From contig OZ023199.1 in the NCBI GenBank assembly GCA_963995505.1, positions 744,001 to 808,000 on the forward strand: a DNA stretch of 64,000 nt, read 5' to 3'. Within the stretch, counting starts at the first letter, position 1; the number at the start of each line of letters is the position of its first letter. The stretch is from Hypericum androsaemum. Taxonomy: Eukaryota > Streptophyta > Magnoliopsida > Malpighiales > Hypericaceae. The notes below the pieces were generated by a model that saw nothing but the letters and a program-made list of their open reading frames with translations, searched no databases and was not told where the DNA came from. The position numbers and the translations under genes were made by a program. Shown here piece by piece: positions 34,991-45,767 of this stretch.

Positions 34991-36036
34991 ATGACGTGCC
35001 AAGTAAGTCAAGCCTTACCACTTGCTCTTCTTTATAAATAGAGCATGATTTTGAATTTTTCTGTTAGTTTTTTTTCTTGTTGGGATGGAGCTTGGGAGTT
35101 TAGTAACTAGAACTGCAACTAAGCTATGTATGTATATGTATGTATGTATTTGTGTGAACCACTCCAAGTTTCAAAGTACAACCATGTATGATTTTGGGAT
35201 TTTCTCTTGGCTTTTATTGCTTAGGGTCTACTATATATTGTAATATGTCTACTGCAATGAAATACATGTACAACTAACTCTATATATTGTAATTCATGAG
35301 ATAGCATGAGACTTTGGGACTTTGAATGTGCAGGCAATGAAAATTAACATGGATGAAGTGATCCAACATGTGGTCGGCGACGACCCGGATAAATTCTTAC
35401 CTGCTGATATCATCAAGAAACAGTTGGCTGCTGCTGCTGCTATAGACCATACTCCTGATCACCCAGTTTATTCTGATGTATGTACGGTTTTTCTTTTCCT
35501 TTCTTCCCTGCTTTAGGATTTCAGGCCTTGACTCCGAGCTCGTTGTTGGGTTGGGTTGGGTTGGTTTTTCCTCTTATAGATGATACAGGAAGCGCTTGTA
35601 GAGTTGAACGAGGGGAATGGATCATCCAGGGAAGCGATTTCGCAGTTTATAGCCTCTAAGTATGATGTTTTGGCAATAATTCACTCGGGCAAGCTGATTG
35701 AACAGTTAGACATGCTTGTAAAGAGAGAGGAGATTCTTTTCACCTCTGACAACCGCTATGTTCTTCCTATTGAGGGCAATGGTGTTGCTCCTAAACTGAG
35801 GAAGCGGAACAAAAGGTCTAGGAAGGTTACAATTGGAAATAAACCACTAGGACAAGAATTACAATTTACGACAGAGCAAGAGGGGCAGCAAAAAAGTGCC
35901 AGGTTGGTTTGTTTTTCTTTTTCATTCTTGTGTTTTGGTCTAAGTACGGACATTCATAACTACGACTATCTTCTCAACCAGCTCAAAATCTGGACCTTGG
36001 TCTACTCCTGCGAAAAATTTGCTTGTAAGAAGGTGA
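34991..36036 (+). CDS. Linker-histone (H15) domain protein
   Basis: My spliced model has four exons: 34991-35002, 35334-35477, 35580-35902 and 35982-36036, all with GT and AG borders and in phase, giving 177 residues. Residues 48-115 form an H15 winged-helix domain (HPVYSDMIQEALVEL, then SSREAISQFIASKYD, then LIEQLDMLVKREEIL). This fold binds nucleosomal linker DNA in histone H1 and in GH1-HMGA proteins. A basic patch RKRNKRSRK follows at about 126-134. There are no AT-hook (RGRP) motifs and no Lys, Ala and Pro-rich H1 tail, so it is neither a standard H1 nor a standard HMGA. The N-terminal 47 residues carry an acidic patch and an Ala run. Exon 1 (12 bases) is the weakest part; translation could instead start at the ATG at 35338 or 35322. 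Likely nuclear. Confidence 0.8.
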
Positions 36037-36637
36037 AATGATGGTCCTTGACATTTTTTTTCTTTCTACAAATGGAAAGCTATTTACACTTGCCCACTGA
36101 ACCATTTATGATATCTCATTCAATGGGCTGAATGTCGGTCGATCACTTATCTAAAAATATGCTGGTTTGTTATGGGGGAAGCTCAGGTCCAGGAGAATCA
36201 AGGCAAGGAGCTGAAGCGTCCATGGTGAAAGAGATAACAGGAGGTTCTTGAAGTTGGAAGGGGAAGGTACTTGGGTTTGGTCTTGTCCAAGACGGCTTGT
36301 AGCCAGAGGGGTGTCGGGCTTGTCTAAGCCGGGTCTTGTCATGTGGGCTTTGGTCCAGCGTCAATAATTAGTTATGGGCTGGAAAGCCAGAGTCAGTTTA
36401 GTTCGTAGTGGGCCTTGGGTTATGTCATATATCATGTGGCGGTTTGTCTTTTTCTATCAATTCTAAAACCCTAACTTAAACCTTCGAGCCTCTTTTCTTT
36501 CCTTTTTGGGACACCTGGGAATAGGCACCGTATTAATTGGTATCAAGCCATTACATCCCTTGTCCTATCATTGAGTTGAAAAAGGGCAGATTATAAAATA
36601 CATCCTTGACCATATAATGGCTTCGTTTTAAAAAAAA
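36037..36637. other. Downstream region of the H15-domain gene
   Basis: The stretch contains the likely 3' UTR and a GC-richer segment at 36170-36420. Frames on either strand are unrecognised. Confidence 0.45.
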
Positions 36638-37200
36638 GGGAAAAGTACACATAAGTACCCTGTAGTTTAGCAAATTTTACATTTAGGGTCCGTAGTTTAA
36701 AATTTCATATTTAAATCCCGTGATATTTTTTTTGGGACACACCTCAGTCCCGGGCAGCTGCCCCGCCATTTGACAGCCCACATGAATTCCACCTCAGCCT
36801 AAACATCACCATATGTTGTCCTACGTGGATAGTCCGTTGTATATCGAAAAAAGAACGGAAAATAGATCGAGAAAGAGCTGAAAAAAGATCAAAAATGGAT
36901 CAAAATGAACCAAAACAGACCAAAAATAAATAAAAAAGACCAAAAAAAGACCAAAAATGGATCGAAAAAGACCGAAAATAAATCAAAAAAGATTTATACA
37001 TCGGACTGTCCACGTAGGACAACATATGGTGACGTTTAGGCTGAGGTGGAATCCACGTGGGCTGCCAAATGGCCAAGCAGCTGCCCGGGACTGAGGTGTG
37101 TCCCAAAAAAAATACCACAGGGCTCAAATATGAAATTTTAAACCACGGTCCCTAAATGTAGAATTTGCTAAACTACAGGGTACTTATGTGTATTTTTTCC
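36638..37200. mobile_element. Mutator-type foldback MITE 2 (about 563 bp)
   Basis: The ends GGGAAAAGTACACATAAGTACC and GGTACTTATGTGTATTTTTTCC are inverted and resemble MITE 1. The arms include CCTCAGTCCCGGGCAGCTG and its inverse. The loop is a run of GACCAAAAA-type repeats. The flanks TAAAAAAAA and TATAAAAAA match at 8 of 9 positions, an imperfect target duplication. It sits exactly at the left end of block B. Confidence 0.85.
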
Positions 37201-37843
37201 TATAAAAAATTGGGAAGATCAGTGATTGAGTATGTATAAGAAGGGTCGAGTATTTATATCTTTAGTATTCAGATTTGTTAAACTGACTAATTCAAATTTA
37301 AATTAATTTTGAGTGGTCGTTGGTTATATAAGACGATCTTAGGACAGCTTGATCCGCTGCGAGAATTAGCGGTGTTGTTACTTGACGGCCACTCCATCTT
37401 TCCACCAACCTTATCATATCGGCAAATAGTTGAAGAAAACTTTTCACCGCTTTGGTTACCATTTCTTTTTCGGGGTAGAATAAGTTCACTACGGTTATCC
37501 CATTTTCCTTGGTATACTTATCCCAAAATTGCAAAGGAACGTATCCCAAAAGTTAGCGTTATGTTTTTTCGGATTACGAAAAATAAAAAAGTAACTCTGT
37601 AATTGAATTAAGATAAATAATGCACCAGCTGCAATTTCTTGTTATAGTCAACATATGGCAAATACAAATTATTTCTTTTTATAGTCAACATTTACTTTAA
37701 CAGTTTTCCAACCCAAATTATTTCTTTTTTTATTACAGTCCAGAGAACAACAGAATAATCTCCGTTTTGTCTCTAAACATTAATCCAACTTATTTTCGAG
37801 TCCAAATACAATTGTTTAAAAGACAACAATTGTTTGTTTATTG
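37201..37843 (+). repeat. Block B: right copy of the BAHD upstream segment
   Basis: It matches 15815-16734 in order and at high similarity. It ends CAATTGTTTGTTTATTG, the site that holds MITE 1 in block A, so it preserves the empty site. The - strand frame at 37298-37549 has no family I know. Confidence 0.85.
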
Positions 37844-38434
37844 TAATGTTTTAAAAACTGCGGTCCGACCGATAGTCCGACCGATCACACTACTACTCGA
37901 ATCCAAATCCGGGTCGAGTTTTGCCTAAAATCTAGCCAGCAGTTCGATCGGACCATCCGGTCAGGTACTTTCGGGTGACCCAGTTTGCCCGGATCAGAAA
38001 AATTAATGTTTATCTTTTCTATTTTATCGGATTTAATTTAGAAATAAAATATATATTTCCAAGCTCGGAGCGTGTACATAACTTTTTGATCATAACAAAC
38101 TTATTTTTTAAATAATTCTCGATAATATATTAACTATGTCAAACGAATTGGACTAATATGTCAAACAAAAAATATGTATAATCATCTTCTTTTACTTTTC
38201 TACTTGTTAAATAGATGTTCGAAGACTTTGTTTGGATAAATTGTATAACAAAGTTGCTAAATATTTATGTAATATTTTATTTTTTAATGCTAAATTAAAT
38301 TTATTAAACATATTTTATAATATTAATATAAAAATATAAGTACCGGTCCGACCGGTGGCTTGACCAGTCGGACCAAATGAACCAAAAATTTTAAAGATTC
38401 TGGGTCGCCTTCCGGGTCGGTTTTAAAAATATTA
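37844..38434. mobile_element. hAT-type MITE, same family as 30490 (591 bp)
   Basis: The ends are TAATGTTTTAAAAACTG and the inverse of TAATATTTTTAAAACCG. An 8-base duplication GTTTATTG lies at 37836-37843 and 38435-38442. GGTCCGACCG-type arms match the 30.5-kb element. Confidence 0.92.
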
Positions 38435-38442
38435 GTTTATTG

Positions 38443-39250
38443 TTGGGAAAATTATTCTCAAGTCTCTCGAGTTTGCTTAAATATACTCAAAAGTCCTTCC
38501 TGTTCGCAAAGTACATTCCTACGTCCCTCTAGTTTACTTTTATTATACTTTTGAGTTCCTGGCGCACATTAGCGGCTCTTTTTTTTATTTTTGTCAGTAA
38601 AATGCCCAAAATACCCTTAGAACTAAAATACAAAAAATTGATTATGTCATCTCTTCTTTTATCTCAAAATTCAGATGAGTCGATGATACAATTACACGGA
38701 ACAAGGATCAAAACCAGATACCAAGTAAGCACTTCCACATCGAAATCGATCCAGGTATACTCTCTATCAACCCTAAACCAAATCAATCAATTAGAACCCA
38801 ATTTTATCCAATTAGAACCCGAGAAGGACGGTACAATTTTGGAGGAGGTGGAGGAGGAGAACGGCGCCGATGCTGCTCCTCCCACAAGCGAGGGCGTCGA
38901 GGTGGTCGCCTTCTGCCGTCATCGTTGTTGTCTTCCTCACCCTCCTCCCCGTCATCACTGGCGTCGTCCATAGAGAGGAATACAGAGGTGACGGAGACCA
39001 TGAAATGCTCCTTCAAGTGGTAGGCAGAGGGGTGGGGCCCGTCGAGAGGGGACTGGAGGGCGGCACAGAGAGCGTCTAGCAGGCAGAGGAGGAGATCCAT
39101 TGTCGCGCTGGTGGAGGAGGAGAAGAACGGGACGACGAAGGAAGTTATCCCACCAAGGAAATAACAGAAAAAAGGATCAAGAAGAAGAAGAAGGAAAGAG
39201 TTCTACCAATAGAAGTAGAGAGAAAATATTGTGTCTGACGAATTCAACTC
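38443..39250. other. Inserted segment of block B with a GC-rich centre
   Basis: Block A jumps from 17590 to 17655 where block B has about 1 kb more. The part at 38820-39130 is GC-rich among AT-rich neighbours. On the - strand it has an open frame (39100-38804) reading MDLLLCLLDALCAALQSPLD and an acidic stretch. It could be a gene fragment carried by a transposon, or a first exon, but I do not recognise it. The start GGGAAAATTATTCTCAAGTC resembles a Mutator-type MITE end. Confidence 0.4.
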
Positions 39251-40085
39251 TATCAACTTCAAGTTGCTTCAAGCATCTCTGATCAGTTCAAGGTAACCCC
39301 ATGATATTTTTCTAACTTTATATCAAACCTTGAACATGGTGACTTTCTTATAAAATATATATATTTAAAAAAAATTACATATCATTAGAAGTTAGAATAA
39401 TAATGTAAATTTACATGAGTGATCATGGTAAATTCACGATATTACTTTCTTATTTTTTGTTTTATAATATAATGCAACATTTAGTCCATTTTTTAAAATT
39501 TGCATGTAGATTTCGAAAAACTTATGAAAAATAAATTTATTGGGACAATTTTAAAATTTAATAAAGACAATAGTAAAAAAATCCAGATCTTTATGTTAGC
39601 TCTGTAATTTATTACATGGGAAATTACCCACTCTTTATTATACATATTATAATGATTGTTCATAAAAGGTTAGTCAATTTTACTATTATGTGATTTAAGT
39701 TGTTTCACAAAATCTTGTAATTCTAATTATTTTATATAGATGATAGGGATTTTATCTGGATACAGTGATACTCACTAGTACTAGTTATTTGAAATATTAT
39801 GTATATCATGTTACATTATCAATTTTATCTGTATATTATGTTACATCACTAAATTTATCCATGTGATAACTCATTTTACTAATGTGAGAAAAAAATAGCC
39901 AAATTTTGTAACATGCAAATTCAAATCTAGACCTAGAGAAAGATCGAAAGTGTATAAAATTCATAACGACAAACATAATAGCTCAAATAACTGAGTTATT
40001 GATGTTACTTAATTATCAGATAATGATAAAATTTAGAATAGTATCAAAACACCAAACTACAAAGTATATACTATTAAAAGAAACC
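39251..40085 (+). repeat. BAHD-B upstream region, shared with BAHD-A and (inverted) BAHD-C
   Basis: Bases 39443-40085 match 17655-18311. The reverse complement of about 39220-39640 matches 55030-55370 (CAAGTTGCTTCAAGCATCTC against GAGATGCTTGAAGCAACTGG, and TTTATTGGGACAATTTTAAA). All three BAHD copies therefore carried the same upstream DNA. Confidence 0.8.
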
Positions 40086-41515
40086 TTGGATGTCGCAATA
40101 TGCACAGTGAACCATGTCCGACCATCTTCACTCACTCACTCACTCATCGTCGGAAGCCCTTGAAGCTCTCTTTCAAGGACCAGCTTACTCCTCCATACTA
40201 TTCACCGCTGAGTCTCTTCTACCCCTTGAACGACCCCACCTTGAGAAGAACAACTTCAATCTCAAATCAGCTAAAATGGTCTCTCTCAAAAACCCTAGAA
40301 GAGTTCTACCCTTTCTCAGGGAGAATAGTGGATAACCATTTCGTCCGTGATTACCTAGAGGGTGCTCCATACACCGAAGCTCGGGTCGAAGGCCAAATGT
40401 CCTAATTCCTCGCGAAGCCGAAGCTTCAGGGGCTCAACCAGTTGCTGCCATGCCAGAGCTTTTGCTTGCAAGAGGACCCGAATGTGCCACAGGTCGCGGT
40501 CCAGCTGAACGTATTCGATTGTGGCGGATTGGCTCTTGGGATTTGCTTGCTCCACAAGCTCATCGATGGCGGAAGTGCGAGATGCTTCGCGAGCACTTGG
40601 GCCGCCATTTCTAGAGGCTCTAGCAATGGAATCATGCTTACCAACTTTCACGAAGCTTCCTCTTTGTTCCCTCCGCAGCATCCCTTCCCCGAACTCGGAA
40701 CACAACTGGTCAACGGCATGTGGTTCGGCTCGTCGGGTCAGCGGTACAGCCGGAGAAGGTTTGTGTTTAGTGGGAGCGCTGTCGAGGCGCTGAGAGGCAA
40801 AGCAAGAAGCAAGCAAGTGGAGTACCCAACTCGAACTGAGTCGGTGCAAGCTTTTCTTTTGAAATCGGCTATGGAGGCTTCAAGATCAATATCAAATCAT
40901 CCGAAACCAACAGCCATCGTTCAGAAAGTGAACATCAGACCAAGGACTAGGCCAAGGCTACAAATGAACTCCATTGGCAACCTTTTCGATTCCGCGATGT
41001 CTTACTATAGCTCGACGAAAGGGTCCGACGAGATCAACCATGCTCTTAAGTCCTTGATCGGCTACTATGGCAACCCTAACGACATCGAAGAGAATGCGAA
41101 TTGGACAGGTTGGTGGCCCTTGGTAGAGAGGGAGTTGCCAAAATCGACGACAAGAACGTAAAGAGCGCAATGGGCAACGAGGGCCTGGCGAAAACCATGG
41201 AAAATCTAGGCCTAGTTGCAGATCTTCTCGAGGCGACGAAGCCCGACGTGTATAGGTTCACTAGCTGGCTCAAATTTGGATGTGATGCTCTTGATTATGG
41301 ATGGGGGACGCCATTTTGCTCAGCTTTGCATGGAGAAGCTAGTCGAGACAATCCTTGTAATGGGTCCATCACAGTTTTGAAGGATTATAAGCCTGATCAG
41401 AAGAATGGAGCAGTGGAGGCGTGGGTAGAAATGGAGGAAGAGGTCATAGATATGGTTGAGAAGGATCAGGATTTTCTTGAATTTGCTTCCCCGAACCCGA
41501 GTGTTATGTCTTGAT
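40086..41515 (+). pseudogene. BAHD-B: acyltransferase pseudogene
   Basis: The sequence follows BAHD-C from end to end. The catalytic HKLIDG (HxxxD) and the DYGWG structural motif are both preserved. Four lesions are visible: the start ATG has become TTG at 40086; an ACTC microsatellite has gained 8 bases (near 40134-40146), shifting the frame; a GAA codon has become the stop TAA at 40403-40405; and an indel near 41095 shifts the frame before ELDRLVALGREGVAK. Long open stretches between the lesions show decay is recent. It converges on BBE-4, about 630 bases downstream. Confidence 0.92.
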
Positions 41516-42149
41516 CAAGTTCAAATTACATCTGAGTGATCGTTCTGGTCTGGATTGTCCCGGAATGATCATCACCAAGATGTTATTGTATCTCCTAATA
41601 AGATGTTCTGGACTCGGAACCTAATAAGAGTTGACATGTATCTTGAAATAAAATCTATGCCGTTCCAAAAAACATTATTAGCAAAACGTGTAATTTTACT
41701 ACAGTTACAATATATTAAGTGGAAGCATACATGATACATTGGCATCTTTTAACGAACTTAAAAAGAGAGAGAAAGTTACCATTTAGAAGGCAACCCTAAA
41801 TTGGGAAGTCGAAATTCATGTACGTTACTCAAACCTATGTAAATCGAAACCTTTTGTTTTAGTGTATAACTAATTTGGAAATAAGAGCTATATAAATGGA
41901 AATAAGAAATTGTAAAGTAAATTTGAATTGACTCGGATGTATTGCATCTTCTTAGATATGAATAGAAGATAAGACTTTTCTTTAAAAGAGGAGACAAACT
42001 AATTTTATGTTTTTTTTATTCACTTTTATTATGTAATTGAGAGAGAGTTACATTACATTATTTCGGTTTGACTATTGAGTAAGAAAAACCATATCAGGAT
42101 TCTTTAACAACAAGTCTTTCAACTCTATCAGAATAGAAAACTTCACTGC
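41516..42149. other. Convergent 3' region between BAHD-B and BBE-4
   Basis: Bases 41516-41610 match the downstream side of BAHD-C (inverted, 51610-51694), so they are the shared 3' UTR. Bases 42010-42149 match in part the region after BBE-5. AATAAA-type signals are seen at about 41647. No gene. Confidence 0.6.
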
Positions 42150-43760
42150 CTAAGTAGTTTTTTTCACCGGAATACTCTGCTCGAATTTGAAAAAGTTGTC
42201 AGGATCAACGGCCGTTTTAACCTTCACGAGCCTGTTGAAGTTCCCCTTGTAGAACTTGAGTCCGTAAGTGGTTGCAGCCCAGAACGTACCATTTCCACTG
42301 CTACCGATGCTGCCAACGTCAAGGTCGCGGTAATTGAGGAATGCTTCCCTCGGATTACTCGACACATAGGGCGTCATAGCCTTGAACATGGTCGACGACA
42401 AGTTCACGTATCGTTTTGCAACATCTCCCCCTCCTTGGAACCAGATGGTCAAGTACTGGATCTTGAAATTAATACCAGCCCGATGGGGGAACGGAGTTGC
42501 AGTCGCAGGGATCTCGCTCATTCTCCCTCCGTAAGGGTTCCATTGCATTCTCACTTCCCCTACCTCGATCAAGCTCTTCCAAATCGATTCGAGTCCCGCC
42601 TTTGGAATAGGCTTCCTCACGTAATCCGACCTGAACTTGAAGTAAGCTGCTGGCTTCGGAGTCTTCCTGTCGATCAATGTCTCAAGTGGAGTTCCCTTTG
42701 GAATACGATACCAGAAAAGGACGGACTCGATCCACCTCATTTCCATACAGTCCTTGATCTGGATACCCAATTCAGGGAAGCTCTTACTCAACAGGTTCAC
42801 CAGATCTTTCGCGCTCCCCAGGTACATCGCGATAAACGAAACCTGAATCGTCTTTGTGCCTACTTTCGATCCATTGACTACACTGATCTCAAGCCTTATA
42901 AAGAGGTTCGGATCGAGTTTGGCAGCTGCAATTTCTTGCCACTTCAGGACAAGGTCGGTCGCGCCCTGGTCGGTTTTCTTGTCGACTTGGAAGACCGTCA
43001 CTTGTTTAGGTATCTGAACAAGTTTGATCTGCCAAGCAACAATAACACCGAAGCTCGCACCTCCTCCTCCTCGGATTGCCCAAAACAGGTCCTCTCCCAT
43101 TGACTTCCTGTCCAGGATCCTTCCCTTGGCATCAACCAATTTCGCATCAATGATGTTGTCAACCGAAAGACCATATTTTCTCATCATATTTCCATACCCT
43201 CCACCCGAAAAATGCCCTCCTACGCCTAGCGTCGAGCAGACACCAGCAGGGAAAGCATGAACATTGCTTGTATTAGCAATCTTGTAGTACAACTCCCCGA
43301 GCCACGCGCCAGCCTCGACCCAAGCAGTCTCTTGTTTCATGTCAATATCAATAGAACGAAGATTGAACATGTCAAGAATCACAAAAGGGATGTCCGAAGC
43401 GTACGAGAGGCCCTCGTAATCGTGCCCGCCGCTCCGGATCCTGATCTGCAATCCGTTCTTCTTGGCACACAGTACAGTGGCTTGCACATGGGATACGTCC
43501 GTGGCAGCTACGATTGCAATTGGTTTCTGGGGAGACTTCAACACGAAAATTCGCTTGTTCTTCGCGTAGGACTCGAAAACAGATTCGAATGACGTGTTTT
43601 GGGGGGTGTAAATTACACTGGAAATTGGGTGGGAGTTTTTAGAATGTGAAGAAAGACATTGCAGGAAGCTGATACCTTTGTTCCCTGCTGATACGGTAAC
43701 TGCAGCAGAGACCAAAAAAATTGAGAATACAAGAAGCACTGAAGATTCTGAAGGATTCAT
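42150..43760 (-). CDS. BBE-4: berberine-bridge-enzyme-like FAD-linked oxidase
   Basis: A single-exon gene of 536 residues, the usual family length. Residues 1-25 are a signal peptide (VLLVFSIFLVSAAVTVSA), so it should enter the secretory pathway and act in the wall, vacuole or ER-derived vesicles. Residues about 70-250 are the FAD-binding domain: His113 in SGGHDYEG and Cys175 in [16 protein letters not shown] are 62 apart, as in berberine bridge enzyme, so the flavin should be held by two covalent bonds. Tyr115 is also conserved. The substrate side has MQWNPYGGRM (Gln406 and Asn408) about where berberine bridge enzyme has its catalytic Glu, and the C-terminus has the family NYRDLDVG motif. 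I chose the ATG at 43760 over 43835 because a TATA box at 43840-43846 leaves no room for a transcript to include the earlier one. The substrate is unknown: family members oxidise alkaloids, cannabinoids, monolignols or sugars. Confidence 0.93.
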   Translation of the reverse strand: MNPSESSVLLVFSIFLVSAAVTVSAGNKGISFLQCLSSHSKNSHPISSVIYTPQNTSFESVFESYAKNKRIFVLKSPQKPIAIVAATDVSHVQATVLCAKKNGLQIRIRSGGHDYEGLSYASDIPFVILDMFNLRSIDIDMKQETAWVEAGAWLGELYYKIANTSNVHAFPAGVCSTLGVGGHFSGGGYGNMMRKYGLSVDNIIDAKLVDAKGRILDRKSMGEDLFWAIRGGGGASFGVIVAWQIKLVQIPKQVTVFQVDKKTDQGATDLVLKWQEIAAAKLDPNLFIRLEISVVNGSKVGTKTIQVSFIAMYLGSAKDLVNLLSKSFPELGIQIKDCMEMRWIESVLFWYRIPKGTPLETLIDRKTPKPAAYFKFRSDYVRKPIPKAGLESIWKSLIEVGEVRMQWNPYGGRMSEIPATATPFPHRAGINFKIQYLTIWFQGGGDVAKRYVNLSSTMFKAMTPYVSSNPREAFLNYRDLDVGSIGSSGNGTFWAATTYGLKFYKGNFNRLVKVKTAVDPDNFFKFEQSIPVKKTT

Positions 43761-43839
43761 TCTAATGAGTATTTTGTTGGAAAAAGGTTTGTCAAAAAAA
43801 GTGAAATTTTGTGTTGTGGATTGCAAATACTTCAAACCC

Positions 43840-43846
43840 TTTTATA
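43840..43846 (-). promoter_or_regulatory. TATA box of BBE-4
   Basis: The - strand reads CACTATAAAAGGGTTTG. It lies 80 bases upstream of the chosen start codon at 43760, a normal distance for a plant promoter. Confidence 0.7.
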
Positions 43847-44806
43847 GTGACGTAGAGTAACTAAAGAGACTACCCTTTACAACTTCCAAGTAGATCCTCA
43901 ACTAGTCCATGTGGTATTAAAAGTTCATGTAGACCAAATGATTTTGGAAACATCATGACTCGGTTGCTGTATATGACTTGTCACCTTGACCAGAAGACTA
44001 ACATTTAGGGATGGTAATAAATAGAGTATGGATAAAGTTGATTTTATTTATATCCTAATCTTTTTTTAGTTGTGCTCATTCTCTATTCTCAATCTTACAA
44101 TTTTTTTATTGTCTAATCTTAATCGAAGGGTGTAGAAAGTATGCAGGATCGACTCTCTAATATTCTCATTCTGATAATATTTAAAAAAAAATTAATTTTA
44201 AATATAAAATTTACATAAATTCAAGATATTTGATATGTTACGCATGAACTTCTACAGAAAATTCAAGAGACATCAAAATTTTGTAATTTAAGTTAAATGG
44301 TACAAGGTTCTTCTTTTAAAATTTTAAGTATATCAACAATTCAACTAGATAATAATAAAGAAAATTTGGTTCTAGTAGTACATACTTCACAATATCATCT
44401 AATTCATTTTTATCCACCCAACGCAATTGATATTCACTTACCAGATCATAGCACAATAGTCGAATATTGTCAAACTAATCTCCTTTAGGTCATCTAAATA
44501 AATATCCAAACAAGACATCATCATAATATTCGATAAAACATGATGAGTAAAAATTGAAAGAGCGTATTTTTAAAAAGACATTAGCAACCAGATTACCTTC
44601 TTGCCATGTATGATGGATCCTTCTAATAATTTTGTACACTTATTTTCAACCCGCTTCTCGTTAAACATTAAATTATAATTTTGTTCACTTATTTCGAATT
44701 AAAAATTGAGGCATTTGGTGAGTTGGTTTAAAACTCATCAAACACGTTGTTTCAACGGGGTGATAGTTAACAACTTCACTTTCGAGCTAGGTTGTCTCGG
44801 GGACAC
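43847..44806. other. BBE-4 upstream region and AT-rich spacer
   Basis: Bases 43850-44010 carry the CATGACTCGGTTGCTGT and GGTCAAGGTGACAAG (- strand) region shared in part with BBE-3, BBE-1 and BBE-5 promoters. The rest is AT-rich with short frames. Confidence 0.5.
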
Positions 44807-45016
44807 GTGCCACGTGTTCCTTGGCCCGACTTTGCTTCCTATGACGCTTTGATCTCTAGGTTCGCCAAGTCCGGGTTGGAGGCTGAGGCGATGGAGCTCT
44901 TCAGGACGACGAGGAGCTCGGTTATCGAGCCTAATGGGTACAGCTTCGACGCAATTTTGACTGCTTTGTATGAGGTTGTTGGATGCGTAATTGGTTCCCA
45001 AGTCAACGGAAAATGT
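44807..45016 (+). pseudogene. Pentatricopeptide repeat (PPR) gene fragment
   Basis: The + strand gives PWPDFASYDALISRFAKSGL, then EAEAMELFRTTRSSVIEPNG and YSFDAILTALYEVVG. This is a typical PPR unit (SYNALISxFAKSGLxxEAxxLF) followed by the start of the next. PPR proteins bind organelle RNA. Only about 70 codons remain, without a start or further repeats, and flanking DNA is AT-rich. It is likely a captured or leftover exon piece. Confidence 0.85.
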
Positions 45017-45767
45017 GAGTTTTGTGGTTCTAAGTGTTCGACAAAATGTTTCCCTGTGGAATGCGTTGATTTCGAGTTTAGTGCAGTGGAAAGAGAGTTT
45101 TGAAAGTTATAAACAATATCGGGATTTTTTTTATTTTTCGGATAACAACGTCATATTTTGATTCGTTAACATCTCAGGTATGCATGAGTTTTTGATGGTG
45201 ATAAGGATAAAGATTTATGATAAAGTAGTATTAGTAATTTGATTAATTATCTATAGTAGTTAGATTAATATTAGTAGTTTGACTTCTTATAGGATTCTAC
45301 TTAGTATATTTTTTTTTGTTCTTTATAAATGGACATAGTATCTATTGTTTTAGTCGGTTGAATTTGATTATTGAAAATCTACATTTTCTCTAATTATCTT
45401 TTGCTTTTTGGTATTTGTAGAATCAACGAATCAAAATTTTTATCATATTTTCATAATCAACAGATTCACGATTTGATATCCACGTTCCGTGGATCAGTTT
45501 TAAACCATCAACTTTTTTCCCATTTTTTAACGATTTACATTTCATACGTTGGAAACATCTTGTAATGGGTAAGGCTAACATTTGCGCACGCTAATCCAAT
45601 CTTGCCCTCGACCTCTCTTTAACAAATTCATATTCTTGAAAGTCATATGATAAAGTAACTTCATTTTTCTTTTACAATTGTATTGTGAATTTAGACTTGA
45701 GTTGCATTATTTCACGCATACTGATAGAGTCTTTCAACTCAATTATCAGAATTTCTTCACTGCCTAA
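45017..45767. other. AT-rich spacer and 3' region of BBE-5
   Basis: Only short, unrecognised frames. Bases 45660-45767 match the 3' side of BBE-4 in part. Confidence 0.5.

Noticed and set aside
37298..37549. 83-codon frame on the - strand in block B
   Set aside because: The block A copy is interrupted and no family is recognised. The upstream region is probably non-coding.
40355..40849. Antisense open frames across BAHD-B, and their counterparts in BAHD-C at 52367-52790
   Set aside because: Same reason: shadows of the acyltransferase coding strand.
43024..43592. Long antisense open frames in BBE-4, repeated in BBE-1, BBE-3 and BBE-5
   Set aside because: They lie opposite conserved BBE coding in a fixed phase. 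Their conservation follows from the sense strand.
43761..43835. Upstream start of BBE-4 (MKYLQSTTQN)
   Set aside because: It would begin 5 bases from the TATA box, upstream of any plausible transcript start, and would bury the signal peptide.
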